Assembly: GCF_003952425.1 (NCBI RefSeq)
Contig: NZ_CP034449.1
Coordinates: 620,001 to 684,000 of the forward strand
Direction: 5' to 3'
Origin: Mesorhizobium sp. M2A.F.Ca.ET.046.03.2.1
Lineage (GTDB): Bacteria; Pseudomonadota; Alphaproteobacteria; Rhizobiales; Rhizobiaceae
Length of the DNA stretch: 64,000 nt
A program made the position numbers and the translations under genes. The notes beneath the pieces are model-generated. The model had not been told where the DNA came from and searched no databases. It saw nothing but the letters and a program-made list of their open reading frames with translations. Below are positions 34,613 through 43,730 of this stretch, piece after piece; positions within the stretch are counted from its first letter, which is position 1, and every line of letters begins with the position of its first letter.

Positions 34613-36010
34613 ATGCAATATGTGAGTACCCGCGGCGATGCGCCCGCGCTTGGATTTTCAGACGCGGTGCTGGCCGGGCTGGCGCGCGACGGCGGGCTTT
34701 ACCTGCCGCGCGAATGGCCGCGGTTTTCGCCCGCCGACATCCGCGCCATGCGCGGGCTTGCCTATCCGGACCTTGCCATCCGCGTGCTGACGCCCTTCCT
34801 CGGCGGCGAGATCCCGGCGCCCGTCTTCGAGCGGCTGGTGCGCGAGGCCTATGCCACTTTCCGGCATGAGGCCGTGTGCCCGCTGGTGCAGACCGGCAAG
34901 AACATCTTCATCCTCGAGCTGTTCCACGGCCCGACGCTGGCCTTCAAGGACGTGGCGATGCAGTTGCTGGCGCGGCTGATGGATCACGTGCTTGCCGACC
35001 GCGGCCAGCGCGCCACCATCGTCGGCGCGACTTCGGGGGACACCGGGGGTGCCGCGATCGACGCCTTCGCCGGCCGCGACCGCACCGACATCTTCATCCT
35101 TTTCCCGCATGGCAAGGTTTCGCCGGTGCAGCAGCGGCAGATGACGACGTCAAGCGCTGCCAACGTCCACGCGCTGTCGGTCGAAGGCAATTTCGACGAC
35201 TGCCAGGGCCTGGTGAAGGACATGTTCAACGACCACGTTTTCCGCGACAGGGTGTCGCTATCGGGCGTCAATTCGATCAACTGGGCCCGCATCATGGCTC
35301 AGATCGTCTATTATTTCTCGTCCGCTCTGTCGCTCGGCGCGCCAGACCGGCCGGTTTCCTTCACCGTCCCGACCGGCAATTTCGGTGATATTTTCGCGGG
35401 TTACGCCGCCAAGCGCATGGGCCTGCCGATCGAGCGGCTGATCATCGCCACCAACGACAACGACATCCTGGCGCGCACGCTGGCGAGCGGCGAATACCGG
35501 ACCAGGGGCGTGTTCGCCACGACCTCGCCGTCGATGGACATCCAGGTGTCGTCGAATTTCGAGCGCCTGCTTTTCGAGGCGGCTGGCCGCGACGCCGAAA
35601 CGGTGCGCCGCTACATGAACGGGCTGAAGCAGTCCGGCGCCTTCACCATTGAGGAAGGCGAACTTGAGCGCATCCGCGCCGAGTTCGACGCCGGCCGCGC
35701 CACGGTGGACGAGGTCGCGGCCACCATCCGCGCGACGCTCGAGAAAAGCAACTACCTGCTCGATCCGCACACGGCCGCCGCCGTTCATGTCGCCGCGTCC
35801 CACGCTTCCGGTCCGGTGCCCATGGTGGTGCTCGGCACCGCGCATCCGGCGAAATTCCCGGCCGCGGTCGAGGCAGCGAGCGGCGTCACCCCTGCCCTGC
35901 CCGCATGGCTAGGCGGCTTGATGACAGCCGACGAAAAATACACGATACTTCCATCCGACTTGAAAATGGTGGAAGATTACGTGAACCGCCACTCGCGGGC
36001 GGCGCGTTAG
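34613..36010 (+). CDS. thrC: Threonine synthase
   Basis: A 465-residue PLP enzyme converting O-phosphohomoserine to threonine. MQYVSTRG at the start and the PLP lysine region HGPTLAFKDVAMQLLARL are typical, as are GATSGDTGGAAIDAFAGR and TGNFGDIFAGY. The start is placed at the ATG at 34613, matching relatives; an in-frame GTG at 34577 would add 12 residues. It works with the homoserine kinase encoded at 44258-45220 in the same pathway. An M16 peptidase gene follows 14 bp later, as in related genomes. Confidence 0.95.
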   Translation: MQYVSTRGDAPALGFSDAVLAGLARDGGLYLPREWPRFSPADIRAMRGLAYPDLAIRVLTPFLGGEIPAPVFERLVREAYATFRHEAVCPLVQTGKNIFILELFHGPTLAFKDVAMQLLARLMDHVLADRGQRATIVGATSGDTGGAAIDAFAGRDRTDIFILFPHGKVSPVQQRQMTTSSAANVHALSVEGNFDDCQGLVKDMFNDHVFRDRVSLSGVNSINWARIMAQIVYYFSSALSLGAPDRPVSFTVPTGNFGDIFAGYAAKRMGLPIERLIIATNDNDILARTLASGEYRTRGVFATTSPSMDIQVSSNFERLLFEAAGRDAETVRRYMNGLKQSGAFTIEEGELERIRAEFDAGRATVDEVAATIRATLEKSNYLLDPHTAAAVHVAASHASGPVPMVVLGTAHPAKFPAAVEAASGVTPALPAWLGGLMTADEKYTILPSDLKMVEDYVNRHSRAAR

Positions 36011-36024
36011 GGAGTACTTGCCAT

Positions 36025-37317
36025 ATGGGTGTTGAGGTAAGCCGTCTGTCGAACGGCCTGACAGTCGCCACCGAAACCCTTCCAAGCATCGAATCGGTTG
36101 CCCTAGGGGCCTGGGTGAAGTCCGGCGCCCGCAACGAGCGCGACGAAGAGCATGGCATGGCCCATCTGCTCGAGCACATGGCGTTCAAGGGTACGAAGCG
36201 CCGCAGCGCTTTCCAGATCGCCTCGGAAATCGAGAATGTCGGCGGCGAGATCAACGCCGCCACCAGCGTCGAGACGACCTCCTATTATGCCAGGGTGCTT
36301 TCCGACGACGTGCCGCTGGCGGTCGACATCTTGGCCGACATCCTGCAGGAATCCGAATTCGATCCCGACGAGCTGGAGCGCGAGCAGCATGTGATCCTGC
36401 AGGAGATCGGCGCCGCCCACGACACGCCCGACGACATCGTCTTCGACCGTTTCACCGAAACCGCCTTCCGGCATCAGACCATCGGCCGCTCGATCCTGGG
36501 CACGCCGGAGACGGTCAAGTCCTTCACTTCCGGACAGTTGCACGACTTCATCGAGCGGCAATACGATGCCGAGCGCATGGTCCTCGTGGCGGCCGGCGAC
36601 ATCAAGCACGACAATTTCGTGCGTGAGGTGGAGAAGAAGCTCGGCGGCTTCCGCGCCAAGGCGGCGGGCAATATCCCGCAATACGCGCAATATGTCGGCG
36701 GCGACTTCCGCGAGGACCGCGACCTGATGGATGCGCAGATCGTGCTCGGCTTCGAGGGCCGCGCCTATCATGTGCGCGACTTCTACGCCTCGCAGGTGCT
36801 GTCGATGATCCTGGGCGGTGGCATGTCGTCCAGGCTGTTCCAGGAAGTGCGCGAGAAGCGCGGCCTCTGCTACTCGGTCTATGCCTTCCACTGGGGTTTT
36901 TCCGACACCGGCATCTTCGGCGTGCACGCCGCCACCGGGCAGAGCGACATCGCCAAGCTGGTGCCGGTGATCATCGACGAATTGCAGAAGGCCGGCCAGA
37001 GCATCCAGCAGGAAGAGCTCGACCGGGCGCGCGCGCAATATCGCGCCGGCCTCATCATGTCGGCCGAAAGCCCGGCCAGCCGCGCATCTCAGATCGCCAG
37101 GCAGATGCTCCTGTTCGGCCGGCCGATCGCCAAGGAGGAATTGATGGAGCGGCTTTCGGCGCTGACCGTCGAGCGGCTGACCGACCTCTCCTCGCGGCTG
37201 TTCTCGACCAAGCCGACGCTGACTGCGGTCGGCCCCGTGGGCACGCTTGCGCCCTACGAGGCGATCCTCGAATCGCTTGCGGGTCCGCAGACGACGGCCC
37301 GCAGGCTCGCCGTCTAG
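36025..37317 (+). CDS. M16-family zinc peptidase (mitochondrial processing peptidase beta-like)
   Basis: A 430-residue peptidase. The inverted zinc motif HLLEH is at 47-51 (His47, His51), with the downstream glutamates in the NVGGEINA region. The C-terminal half has GGGMSSRLFQEVREKRGLCY, typical of the processing-peptidase branch. It probably degrades or processes small peptides in cytosol or periplasm; no signal peptide is seen. GGGAG precedes the start, which lies 14 bp after thrC. Confidence 0.93.
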   Translation: MGVEVSRLSNGLTVATETLPSIESVALGAWVKSGARNERDEEHGMAHLLEHMAFKGTKRRSAFQIASEIENVGGEINAATSVETTSYYARVLSDDVPLAVDILADILQESEFDPDELEREQHVILQEIGAAHDTPDDIVFDRFTETAFRHQTIGRSILGTPETVKSFTSGQLHDFIERQYDAERMVLVAAGDIKHDNFVREVEKKLGGFRAKAAGNIPQYAQYVGGDFREDRDLMDAQIVLGFEGRAYHVRDFYASQVLSMILGGGMSSRLFQEVREKRGLCYSVYAFHWGFSDTGIFGVHAATGQSDIAKLVPVIIDELQKAGQSIQQEELDRARAQYRAGLIMSAESPASRASQIARQMLLFGRPIAKEELMERLSALTVERLTDLSSRLFSTKPTLTAVGPVGTLAPYEAILESLAGPQTTARRLAV

Positions 37318-37332
37318 CTCCGTTCCAGAGCC

Positions 37333-37929
37333 GTGTTCGCGCTCCCTTTCTTTCGCCGCGACCTGCCGGCACTGAAGGGCGAAAAGGTCACGCTGCGCGT
37401 GCCGCTGACCAATGACTATCGCGAATGGTCGACGGTGCGCGGCGAAAGCCGCGCCTTCCTCGAGCCCTGGGAGCCGCGCTGGCAGCCGGACGAGCTCGAC
37501 CGCACCGCCTGGCGGCTGCGCATCAGCCGGTACCGCGAGGATTACGCGCAGGGCACGGCCATCGCTTTCTTCATCTTCGAGAAATCGAGCGGCAAGCTTG
37601 CCGGCGGCATCACGCTCGGCAACATCCGCCACGGCGTCGCGCAGAGCGGCCATATCGGCTACTGGATCGGCGAACGCTTCGGCAGCCGCGGCCTGATGAC
37701 CGAGGCGGTCAAGCTGGTGTCGCGCTTCGCCTTCGATACGCTGAGGTTGCACCGGATCGAGGCTGCCTGTATTCCCGAAAACGCCCGGTCGATCCGCGTG
37801 CTTGAAAAAGCCGGATTCCGGCGCGAAGGACTTCTCCGATCCTATCTCAGGATCAACGGCATCTGGCAGGATCACTACCTCTACGCCCGGATCGCGGACG
37901 ATCCGCCGGGTGATGGAACGAAGGGCTGA
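37333..37929 (+). CDS. GNAT N-acetyltransferase, RimJ/RimL type
   Basis: A 198-residue GNAT-fold acetyltransferase. The acetyl-CoA binding segment IGERFGSRGLMTEAVKLV and the later ENARSIRVLEKAGFRREGLL match RimJ-type enzymes that acetylate ribosomal protein N-termini or related targets. The start is GTG at 37333, 15 bp after the peptidase stop. Co-directional with thrC and the peptidase, so probably one operon. Confidence 0.9.
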   Translation: MFALPFFRRDLPALKGEKVTLRVPLTNDYREWSTVRGESRAFLEPWEPRWQPDELDRTAWRLRISRYREDYAQGTAIAFFIFEKSSGKLAGGITLGNIRHGVAQSGHIGYWIGERFGSRGLMTEAVKLVSRFAFDTLRLHRIEAACIPENARSIRVLEKAGFRREGLLRSYLRINGIWQDHYLYARIADDPPGDGTKG

Positions 37930-37931
37930 AT

Positions 37932-40820
37932 GTGACGAATTTTTCGCGATTAGCGTCGCTGTTCGCCCTTATCCTGGCGGTCGTCGTCACGTTTTTTGCG
38001 GCCATGCCGGCTTTCGCCGTCGAGCCCATCAAGATTGCGCGCGACGACAAGGCGCTCGACCTTTCCGGCGCCGTGCAAATCTACCGAAACCAGGGCGAGA
38101 ACTTCCAGGTCTCGACCGCGCCAGGCCCTGACGGCATCGTGCGGCGCATCGAGGTGGAGGCCAATGACGCGCGCTCCAGCGGCGACTGGGCCGTCTTCGC
38201 GCTGGCCAACACCACCGACCAGCAGCTCGACCGGCTGATCGTCGCGCCGCATTTCCGCCTGGTGAACTCCGGCATCTTCTGGCCCGACCTCGGCTCGACG
38301 CGCATCGCCGCGATCACGCCCAGCGAGGGCTTCGCGCTCGACCGCCAGACAAGCCCCGACGCCGACGTGTTCCGCGTGACGCTGAACCCTGGAACGGTGG
38401 TGACCTTCATCGCCGAGCTCGCCTCGCCGAAACTGCCGCAGGTCTATCTCTGGGAGCCGGATTCCTACAAGGACTCGGTCAATTCCTACACGCTGTTCCG
38501 CGGCATCGTCATCGGCATCTCAGGCCTTCTGGCGCTGTTCCTGACCATCCTGTTCGTGGTTAAAGGAACCTCGATGTTTCCGGCAACGGCAGCGCTCGCC
38601 TGGGCGGTGCTGGCCTATATCTGCGTCGACTTCGGCTTCCTCAACAAGATCATCGAAATATCGCCCGGCAACGAGCAGATATGGCGAGCCGGCACGGAGG
38701 TGGCGCTTGCCGGAACCTTCGTGGTGTTCCTGTTCGCCTATCTCAACCTCAACCGGTGGCACGGCCATTTCAGTTACGGAGCGCTGGTCTGGATCCTTGG
38801 GCTGCTCTTGATCGCGGGCGTCGCCATCGTCGATCCCGCGGTCGCCGCCGGCATCGCCCGCATCTCCTTCGCCGCCACCGCGCTCACCGGCATTGGCCTG
38901 ATCATCTTCCTCGGCATCCGCGGCTACGACCGAGCGATCATGCTTGTGCCGAGCTGGGTGATGGTGCTGCTCTGGCTATGCGGGTCGTGGATGGCCACCA
39001 CCGGCATGCTGGACAACGACATCGCTCAGCCGGCGCTGGGCGGCGGGCTGATCCTGATCATCCTTTTGATCGGCTTCACCGTCATGCAGCACGCCTTTGC
39101 CGGCGGCGCGCTGCACCAGGGCCTGTTCTCCGATCTCGAACGCCAGGCGTTGGCGGTGGCCGGCTCGGGCGACATCGTCTGGGACTGGGACGTGCTGCGC
39201 GACCGCGTGGTGACCAAGCCGGACATCAGCCTGCAGCTCGGCCTAGCGCCGAACAGCCTTGGGGGTGCCGCCCGCAACTGGCTGCCGGTGCTGCACGCCG
39301 ACGACCGCGACACATTCCGCACCACGCTCGACGTGGTGCTGGAGCACCGCCGCGGCAAGGTGGCGCAGAATTTCCGCCTGCGCGGCGCCGACGGCCACTA
39401 CCACTGGTTCTCGCTGCGCGCGCGCCCGGTGATCGGCTCCGACGGCGAAGTGATCCGCTGCGTCGGCACCATGGTCGACGTCACCGAGCAGAAGAAATCC
39501 GAGGAAAGGCTGCTGCACGACGCCGTGCACGACAACCTCACCGGCCTGCCGAACCGCGAATTGTTCATGAACCGGCTGGAGGCGATCATCTCGATCGCCC
39601 GCACCGAGGACAAGGTGCGCCCGACGGTCTTCATCATCGACATCGACCGCTTCAAGCAGGTCAATGACGGCCTTGGCATTTCCGCCGGCGACACCATTCT
39701 GCTCACCGTCGCGCGCCGGCTGCACCGGCTGTTGAAGCCGAAGGATTCGCTGTCGCGCTTTGCCGGTGACCAGTTCGCGCTGATGCTGCTTTCCGAGCAG
39801 GACCCTGCCCGCATCGCGGCCATGGCCGACGCCATCAAGCACGCGATCAACAACCCGATCACCTTCGCCAAGCGCGAGATCGTGCTCACCGCCTCGATCG
39901 GCCTGATCACCTGGACGACGGCGCAGACTTCCGCCGAGGACATGGTCAAGGACGCCGAGCTTGCCATGCACCAGGCCAAGCGTTTCGGCGGCGACAGGAT
40001 CGAGCCGTTCCGGCCTGCCTTCCGCACCGTCGGCACCGATCGCCTGCAGTTCGAATCCGACCTTCGCCGCGCCATCGAGCGGCGCGAGTTCACGCTTGCC
40101 TACCAGCCGATCGTGCGGCTGGAGGACGGCAGCGTCGCCGGCTTTGAGGCGCTGCTGCGGTGGGACCACCCGCGCCGCGGCATGATCCCGCCGGGGGATT
40201 TCATCCCGGTGGCCGAGAATTGCGGGCTGATCGTGCAGCTCGGCCTGTTCGCCATGCAGCAGGCGGCCGAGGACCTCGCGGGCTGGCAGAAGCAGATCGG
40301 CGACGCGCCGCTGTCGGTTTCGGTCAACCTGTCGAGCCGCCAGCTCATCCGCCGCGACCTGGTGAGCGATGTCCGCTCTGTCATCGCGCGGGCCAATCTG
40401 AAGCCGCGCTGCTTCCGGCTCGAACTCACCGAATCCCTGGTGATGGACAATCCCGAGCAGACCGCGCATGTGCTGACTAAGCTGAAGCAGCTCGGCATCG
40501 GACTGTCGCTCGACGATTTCGGCACCGGCTATTCCTCGCTCTCCTACCTGACGCGCTTCCCCTTCGATACGATCAAGATCGACAAGAGTTTTGTTGACGA
40601 CGCGACGCCCAAGCGCGCCGTGCTGCTCAAATCCATGGTCAACATGGCGCATGAGCTGGGGCTGTCGGTCGTGGCCGAAGGCATCTCGGACGAAAGCGAC
40701 GCGCTGGAACTGCGCCAGATGGGCTGCGAATATGTCCAGAGCTTCATGTTCGGCGCGCCGATGCCCGGCGACCAGGTGCTGAAGACGCTGAGGGAACAGT
40801 ATCCGCTGACCCAGGCTTAA
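37932..40820 (+). CDS. Membrane-bound GGDEF/EAL protein with degenerate GGDEF motif
   Basis: A 962-residue multidomain protein starting with GTG. A signal peptide ending at MPAFAVEP (about 29) leads to a periplasmic 7TMR-DISM-like sensor (about 30-190), a multi-helix membrane region (about 195-400), a PAS domain (about 415-520), a GGDEF domain (about 535-690) and an EAL domain (about 705-955). The GGDEF active-site motif reads AGDQF at 611-615, so cyclase activity is doubtful. The EAL domain keeps EAL at 739-741 and DDFGTGYSSL, so it could act as a cyclic-di-GMP phosphodiesterase. It is 2 bp after the GNAT gene. Confidence 0.92.
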   Translation: MTNFSRLASLFALILAVVVTFFAAMPAFAVEPIKIARDDKALDLSGAVQIYRNQGENFQVSTAPGPDGIVRRIEVEANDARSSGDWAVFALANTTDQQLDRLIVAPHFRLVNSGIFWPDLGSTRIAAITPSEGFALDRQTSPDADVFRVTLNPGTVVTFIAELASPKLPQVYLWEPDSYKDSVNSYTLFRGIVIGISGLLALFLTILFVVKGTSMFPATAALAWAVLAYICVDFGFLNKIIEISPGNEQIWRAGTEVALAGTFVVFLFAYLNLNRWHGHFSYGALVWILGLLLIAGVAIVDPAVAAGIARISFAATALTGIGLIIFLGIRGYDRAIMLVPSWVMVLLWLCGSWMATTGMLDNDIAQPALGGGLILIILLIGFTVMQHAFAGGALHQGLFSDLERQALAVAGSGDIVWDWDVLRDRVVTKPDISLQLGLAPNSLGGAARNWLPVLHADDRDTFRTTLDVVLEHRRGKVAQNFRLRGADGHYHWFSLRARPVIGSDGEVIRCVGTMVDVTEQKKSEERLLHDAVHDNLTGLPNRELFMNRLEAIISIARTEDKVRPTVFIIDIDRFKQVNDGLGISAGDTILLTVARRLHRLLKPKDSLSRFAGDQFALMLLSEQDPARIAAMADAIKHAINNPITFAKREIVLTASIGLITWTTAQTSAEDMVKDAELAMHQAKRFGGDRIEPFRPAFRTVGTDRLQFESDLRRAIERREFTLAYQPIVRLEDGSVAGFEALLRWDHPRRGMIPPGDFIPVAENCGLIVQLGLFAMQQAAEDLAGWQKQIGDAPLSVSVNLSSRQLIRRDLVSDVRSVIARANLKPRCFRLELTESLVMDNPEQTAHVLTKLKQLGIGLSLDDFGTGYSSLSYLTRFPFDTIKIDKSFVDDATPKRAVLLKSMVNMAHELGLSVVAEGISDESDALELRQMGCEYVQSFMFGAPMPGDQVLKTLREQYPLTQA

Positions 40821-40896
40821 TTGGGCACCGTGATGCGGCCTGCCGTTCCGGTGGAGTAGCAAGGCCCTCTGCGACTGGCCGTGACATCCATCACAT

Positions 40897-41052
40897 CGTC
40901 ATCCTCGGGCTTGACCCGAGGATCCATTCCGTGACGTTAAAGCGTTGAAAACGTATCAGAATTCTGCATCGCTGCACTCTACGGTCGGCGTAACGGCATG
41001 GATCCTAGGGTCTGCGCGCGTCGCTTCCTCCTTGCTCCGCCCTAGGATGACG
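40897..41052. repeat. Large palindromic intergenic repeat element
   Basis: The left part begins CGTCATCCTCGGG and contains CCCGAGGATCCAT followed by CCGTGACG. The right part contains CGTAACGGCATGGATCC, TAGGG, and ends CCTAGGATGACG. Reversed, the right part matches the left with few changes, so the element is a mosaic of two nested hairpins in mirror order. It fills most of the 309-base gap between the GGDEF/EAL gene and the YqgE gene, which converge on it. Such elements are typical of rhizobial intergenic DNA; a transcription-end role is possible. Confidence 0.6.
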
Positions 41053-41129
41053 ACCACAACGGGCGGCTCGGCCAACCTCGAAGGTTTGCGATGATCCGAT
41101 GCAAACGGTTCCGACCGACGTCGCGAGCG

Positions 41130-41738
41130 TCACGCGTGCCCGGCGGCGGCGCTCAGATGGGCGAGGTCGATTCCGATCGAGGCCAGGATACGGTCGTATT
41201 TGCGCTCGATATCGGCATCGAACAGAAGCTCCTGCGTCGCCGGACAGGTGAGCCAGCCATTCTCGGCGATCTCGGTTTCGAGCTGGCCGGCGCCCCAGCC
41301 GGCATATCCGAGCGCCATCAGCGCATGTCGGGGGCCGCGCCCAGTGGAGATGGCGCGCAGGATGTCGACGGTCGCGGTCAAACAGATATCGTCGGAAACG
41401 TTGAGCGAGGATTCCACGCGATAGTCGCCGGAGTGAAGCACGAAGCCGCGGCTGCGGTCGACCGGCCCGCCATTGCGCACGACGAAATCGCGCGTATGCG
41501 CCGGCAGTCGGATCGCTTCCTGCTCGTTCATGATGCCGAGCTGCACCAGCAGATCCGGAAACAGCATCTGCTGCGTCTGGTTGATGATCAGCCCCATCGC
41601 GCCCTCGTCGCTGTGGGCGCAGATATAGATGACGGAGCGCGCGAAACGGTCGTCCTTCATGCCGGGCATGGCAATCAGGAACTGGTCGTCTAGGAAGCCG
41701 CGTCCGGCGGCCGCCTTCTTGTGGCGCAGCAAGTCCAT
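41130..41738 (-). CDS. YqgE/AlgH-family protein (DUF179)
   Basis: A 202-residue protein. Diagnostic segments are [49 protein letters not shown] and [16 protein letters not shown]. The family is widespread in proteobacteria; proposed roles in transcriptional regulation or envelope stress are not settled. The start is the ATG at 41738, with a perfect hairpin 18 bp upstream. Confidence 0.92.
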   Translation of the reverse strand: MDLLRHKKAAAGRGFLDDQFLIAMPGMKDDRFARSVIYICAHSDEGAMGLIINQTQQMLFPDLLVQLGIMNEQEAIRLPAHTRDFVVRNGGPVDRSRGFVLHSGDYRVESSLNVSDDICLTATVDILRAISTGRGPRHALMALGYAGWGAGQLETEIAENGWLTCPATQELLFDADIERKYDRILASIGIDLAHLSAAAGHA

Positions 41739-41755
41739 GGGTTGAGCGTAACGCG

Positions 41756-41772
41756 TTTCGGCTGCGCCGAAA
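41756..41772. promoter_or_regulatory. Perfect short hairpin upstream of the YqgE gene
   Basis: TTTCGGC and GCCGAAA flank a three-base TGC loop, a perfect 7-bp stem. It sits 18 bp before the YqgE start and 93 bp before the divergent DsbD-like gene. It could be an operator or a 5' leader hairpin on the YqgE mRNA. Function is not shown. Confidence 0.3.
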
Positions 41773-41864
41773 AGATGGTGTCAGTCCCCGATGTCACGCA
41801 AATATGATACCGGAGGAGCGACGAGGCCATTGCGCGGCCAAGAACGGACGGTCAAATCACCGCC

Positions 41865-42671
41865 ATGCGATACATGAAGATATTGGTTCTCGGGATCGTT
41901 TTCGGATGGGCTACGGGCCTCCCGGCCGAGGCCTCTTCCTCGATCTGGTACAATTCGGAGGGCGGCAAGGTCCGGCTGGTGACCACCGGCAAGCCCGACG
42001 AGGCCGGCAAGATCCGCGGCGTGCTCGACATCGCGCTGAAGCCGGGCTGGAAGACCTATTGGCGGGATCCCGGCGATGCCGGCGTGCCGCCGCAGCTCGA
42101 CATATCGGGCAGCACCAACATCGCCGACGCGCAATTGTCGTTCCCGCCGCCGCAGCGGCATGACGACGGCTACGGAAAATGGGCCGGCTATGATCGTCCG
42201 GTGTCGCTGCCTGTGACCTTCACGGTGTCTTCGCCCGGCCAACCTGCGACGATTGACGCTCATGTCTTCCTCGGCATCTGCGAGACGATCTGCATTCCGG
42301 TGCAGACCCGGCTCAGCGTCGACCCCGGCTCCGATCCCGACAATGCGACCGACGCCGCGCTGGTAAAAACCGCGCTTGCGACGCTGCCTTCCCCGGCCCG
42401 GTCCGATTTCGGCATCAACGTGCTGCCCGGCGACCACGAAACCCTTGTCGTCCAGGCGCAGTCGCCCGGGGATCCGGAATCGGTCGACTTCTTCATCGCC
42501 GGCGAGCGCGACTACATGTTCGGCGCGCCGGTGCGCAGCCAGAAGGACGGCAAGCTCGTCTTCACCGTGCCGATCCTCGACCGGCCGTCGGCGACGCCGA
42601 GCGATGGCGGGCTGTATTACACGCTGACCAGCGCCGAGGGTTCGGTCGACGGGTTGCTGCCTTTCCCTTGA
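41865..42671 (+). CDS. Exported protein with DsbD-like N-terminal domain
   Basis: A 268-residue exported protein. A signal peptide (about 1-25; KILVLGIVFGWATGLPAEAS) precedes a domain resembling the thiol-disulfide interchange protein DsbD alpha region. GWKTYWRDPGDAGVPPQLD and HVFLGICETICIPVQT are typical; the two cysteines in the latter (CETIC) could form a redox pair. No membrane domain follows, so it may be a partner that passes electrons to periplasmic substrates. ATG at 41865 is used; a second ATG follows three codons later. Confidence 0.82.
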   Translation: MRYMKILVLGIVFGWATGLPAEASSSIWYNSEGGKVRLVTTGKPDEAGKIRGVLDIALKPGWKTYWRDPGDAGVPPQLDISGSTNIADAQLSFPPPQRHDDGYGKWAGYDRPVSLPVTFTVSSPGQPATIDAHVFLGICETICIPVQTRLSVDPGSDPDNATDAALVKTALATLPSPARSDFGINVLPGDHETLVVQAQSPGDPESVDFFIAGERDYMFGAPVRSQKDGKLVFTVPILDRPSATPSDGGLYYTLTSAEGSVDGLLPFP

Positions 42672-42756
42672 TCCAGCATTAGCGCAACGGTTGCGGGAAA
42701 CTGTCCGGTCCGATATCGAAAGCATCAATCTTCCCCATCTCGCAAGCGAGGAACCC

Positions 42757-43238
42757 ATGACCATTTCGGTTGGCGAAAAACTGCCGCATCGAACTTCAAG
42801 GTGATGACCGCCGACGGCGCCAAGCCGATCACCGGCGACGAGATCTTCGCCGGCAAGAAGGTGGTGCTGTTCGGCGTCCCCGGCGCCTTCACGCCGACCT
42901 GCAGCAACAACCACCTGCCCGGCTATCTCGAGAACCATGACGCCATCCTCGCGCGCGGCGTCGACACGATCGCCGTGGTTTCGGTCAACGACGTCCACGT
43001 CATGGGCGCCTGGGCGCACTTCACCGGCGGGGAAGGCAAGATCCTCTACCTCGCCGACGGCAGCGGCGATTTCGCCAAGTCGGTCGGCCTCGACAACGAT
43101 CTTTCCGCGGCCGGCATGGGCCTGCGCTCGAAGCGCTTCTCGATGATCGTCGACGACGGCAAGGTCACCGCGCTCAATGTCGAAACCAAGCCGGGCGTCG
43201 ACGAGAGCGGCGCGGCTCATATCCTCGGGCAGCTCTAA
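42757..43238 (+). pseudogene. Peroxiredoxin gene with a single-base frameshift near the N-terminus
   Basis: The expected start MTISVGEKLP (ATG at 42757, behind GCGAGGAAC) runs into a stop after 15 codons. Dropping one frame at about 42784-42788 restores SNFKVMTADGAKPITGDEIF and then a full Prx5-type peroxiredoxin: catalytic Cys in GAFTPTCSNNHLPGY, plus GMGLRSKRFSMIVDDG. One missing base would explain this. Starting translation at the GTG at 42801 would give a protein lacking the first strand and without a good ribosome binding site. It is a real mutation or a sequencing error. The next gene overlaps its stop codon. Confidence 0.8.
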
Positions 43239-43714
43239 TGCTCGACATCGCCTGGCGCGCGGTCGCGATCGGCATCGGCGCCACGGTGTTCATGGATATC
43301 TGGGCGATCATCCTCAACAAGGCGGTCGGCCAGCCCTTGCCCAATTGGGGCATGGTCGGACGCTGGGTCCGGCATCTGCCCGAAAAGGTCTTTCACGACG
43401 ATATCGGCAAGGCCGCGCCCTATGCGCATGAAAAGGCGCTAGGCTGGGTCTTCCACTACCTCGTCGGCATGCTCTACGGCGTAATCCTGGTCGTGCTCGC
43501 CGGCGCGGGCTGGCTGGCCGCGCCGACCTTCCTGCCCGCCTTCATCCTCGGCATCGTCACGGTCGGCGCCGGATGGTTCCTGCTGGCGCCGGGCATGGGC
43601 GCCGGTTGGGCGGCATCAAAACTTCCCAATCCGACGAAGGTGCGCGCGCTGAACCTCGTGGCGCATACGGTGTTCGCGCTCGGCATGTTCTCGACGGCGC
43701 TTCTGATCCGTTAG
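43238..43714 (+). CDS. DUF2938 membrane protein
   Basis: A 158-residue membrane protein with about four hydrophobic segments (AVAIGIGATVFMDIWAII near the N-terminus; LGWVFHYLVGMLYGVILVVL; FILGIVTVGAGWFLLAPG; ALNLVAHTVFALGMFSTALL). It matches the DUF2938 family, for which no function is known. Its start codon shares one base with the peroxiredoxin stop (TAATG), so the two are probably co-translated. Confidence 0.82.
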   Translation: MLDIAWRAVAIGIGATVFMDIWAIILNKAVGQPLPNWGMVGRWVRHLPEKVFHDDIGKAAPYAHEKALGWVFHYLVGMLYGVILVVLAGAGWLAAPTFLPAFILGIVTVGAGWFLLAPGMGAGWAASKLPNPTKVRALNLVAHTVFALGMFSTALLIR

Positions 43715-43730
43715 CTGTAGAAGTCTCGCG

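Noticed and set aside
36103..37875. Open minus strand frame of about 590 codons
   Set aside because: It is antisense to the M16 peptidase and GNAT genes; no motif.
39243..40862. Open minus strand frame of about 540 codons
   Set aside because: It is antisense to the GGDEF/EAL gene.
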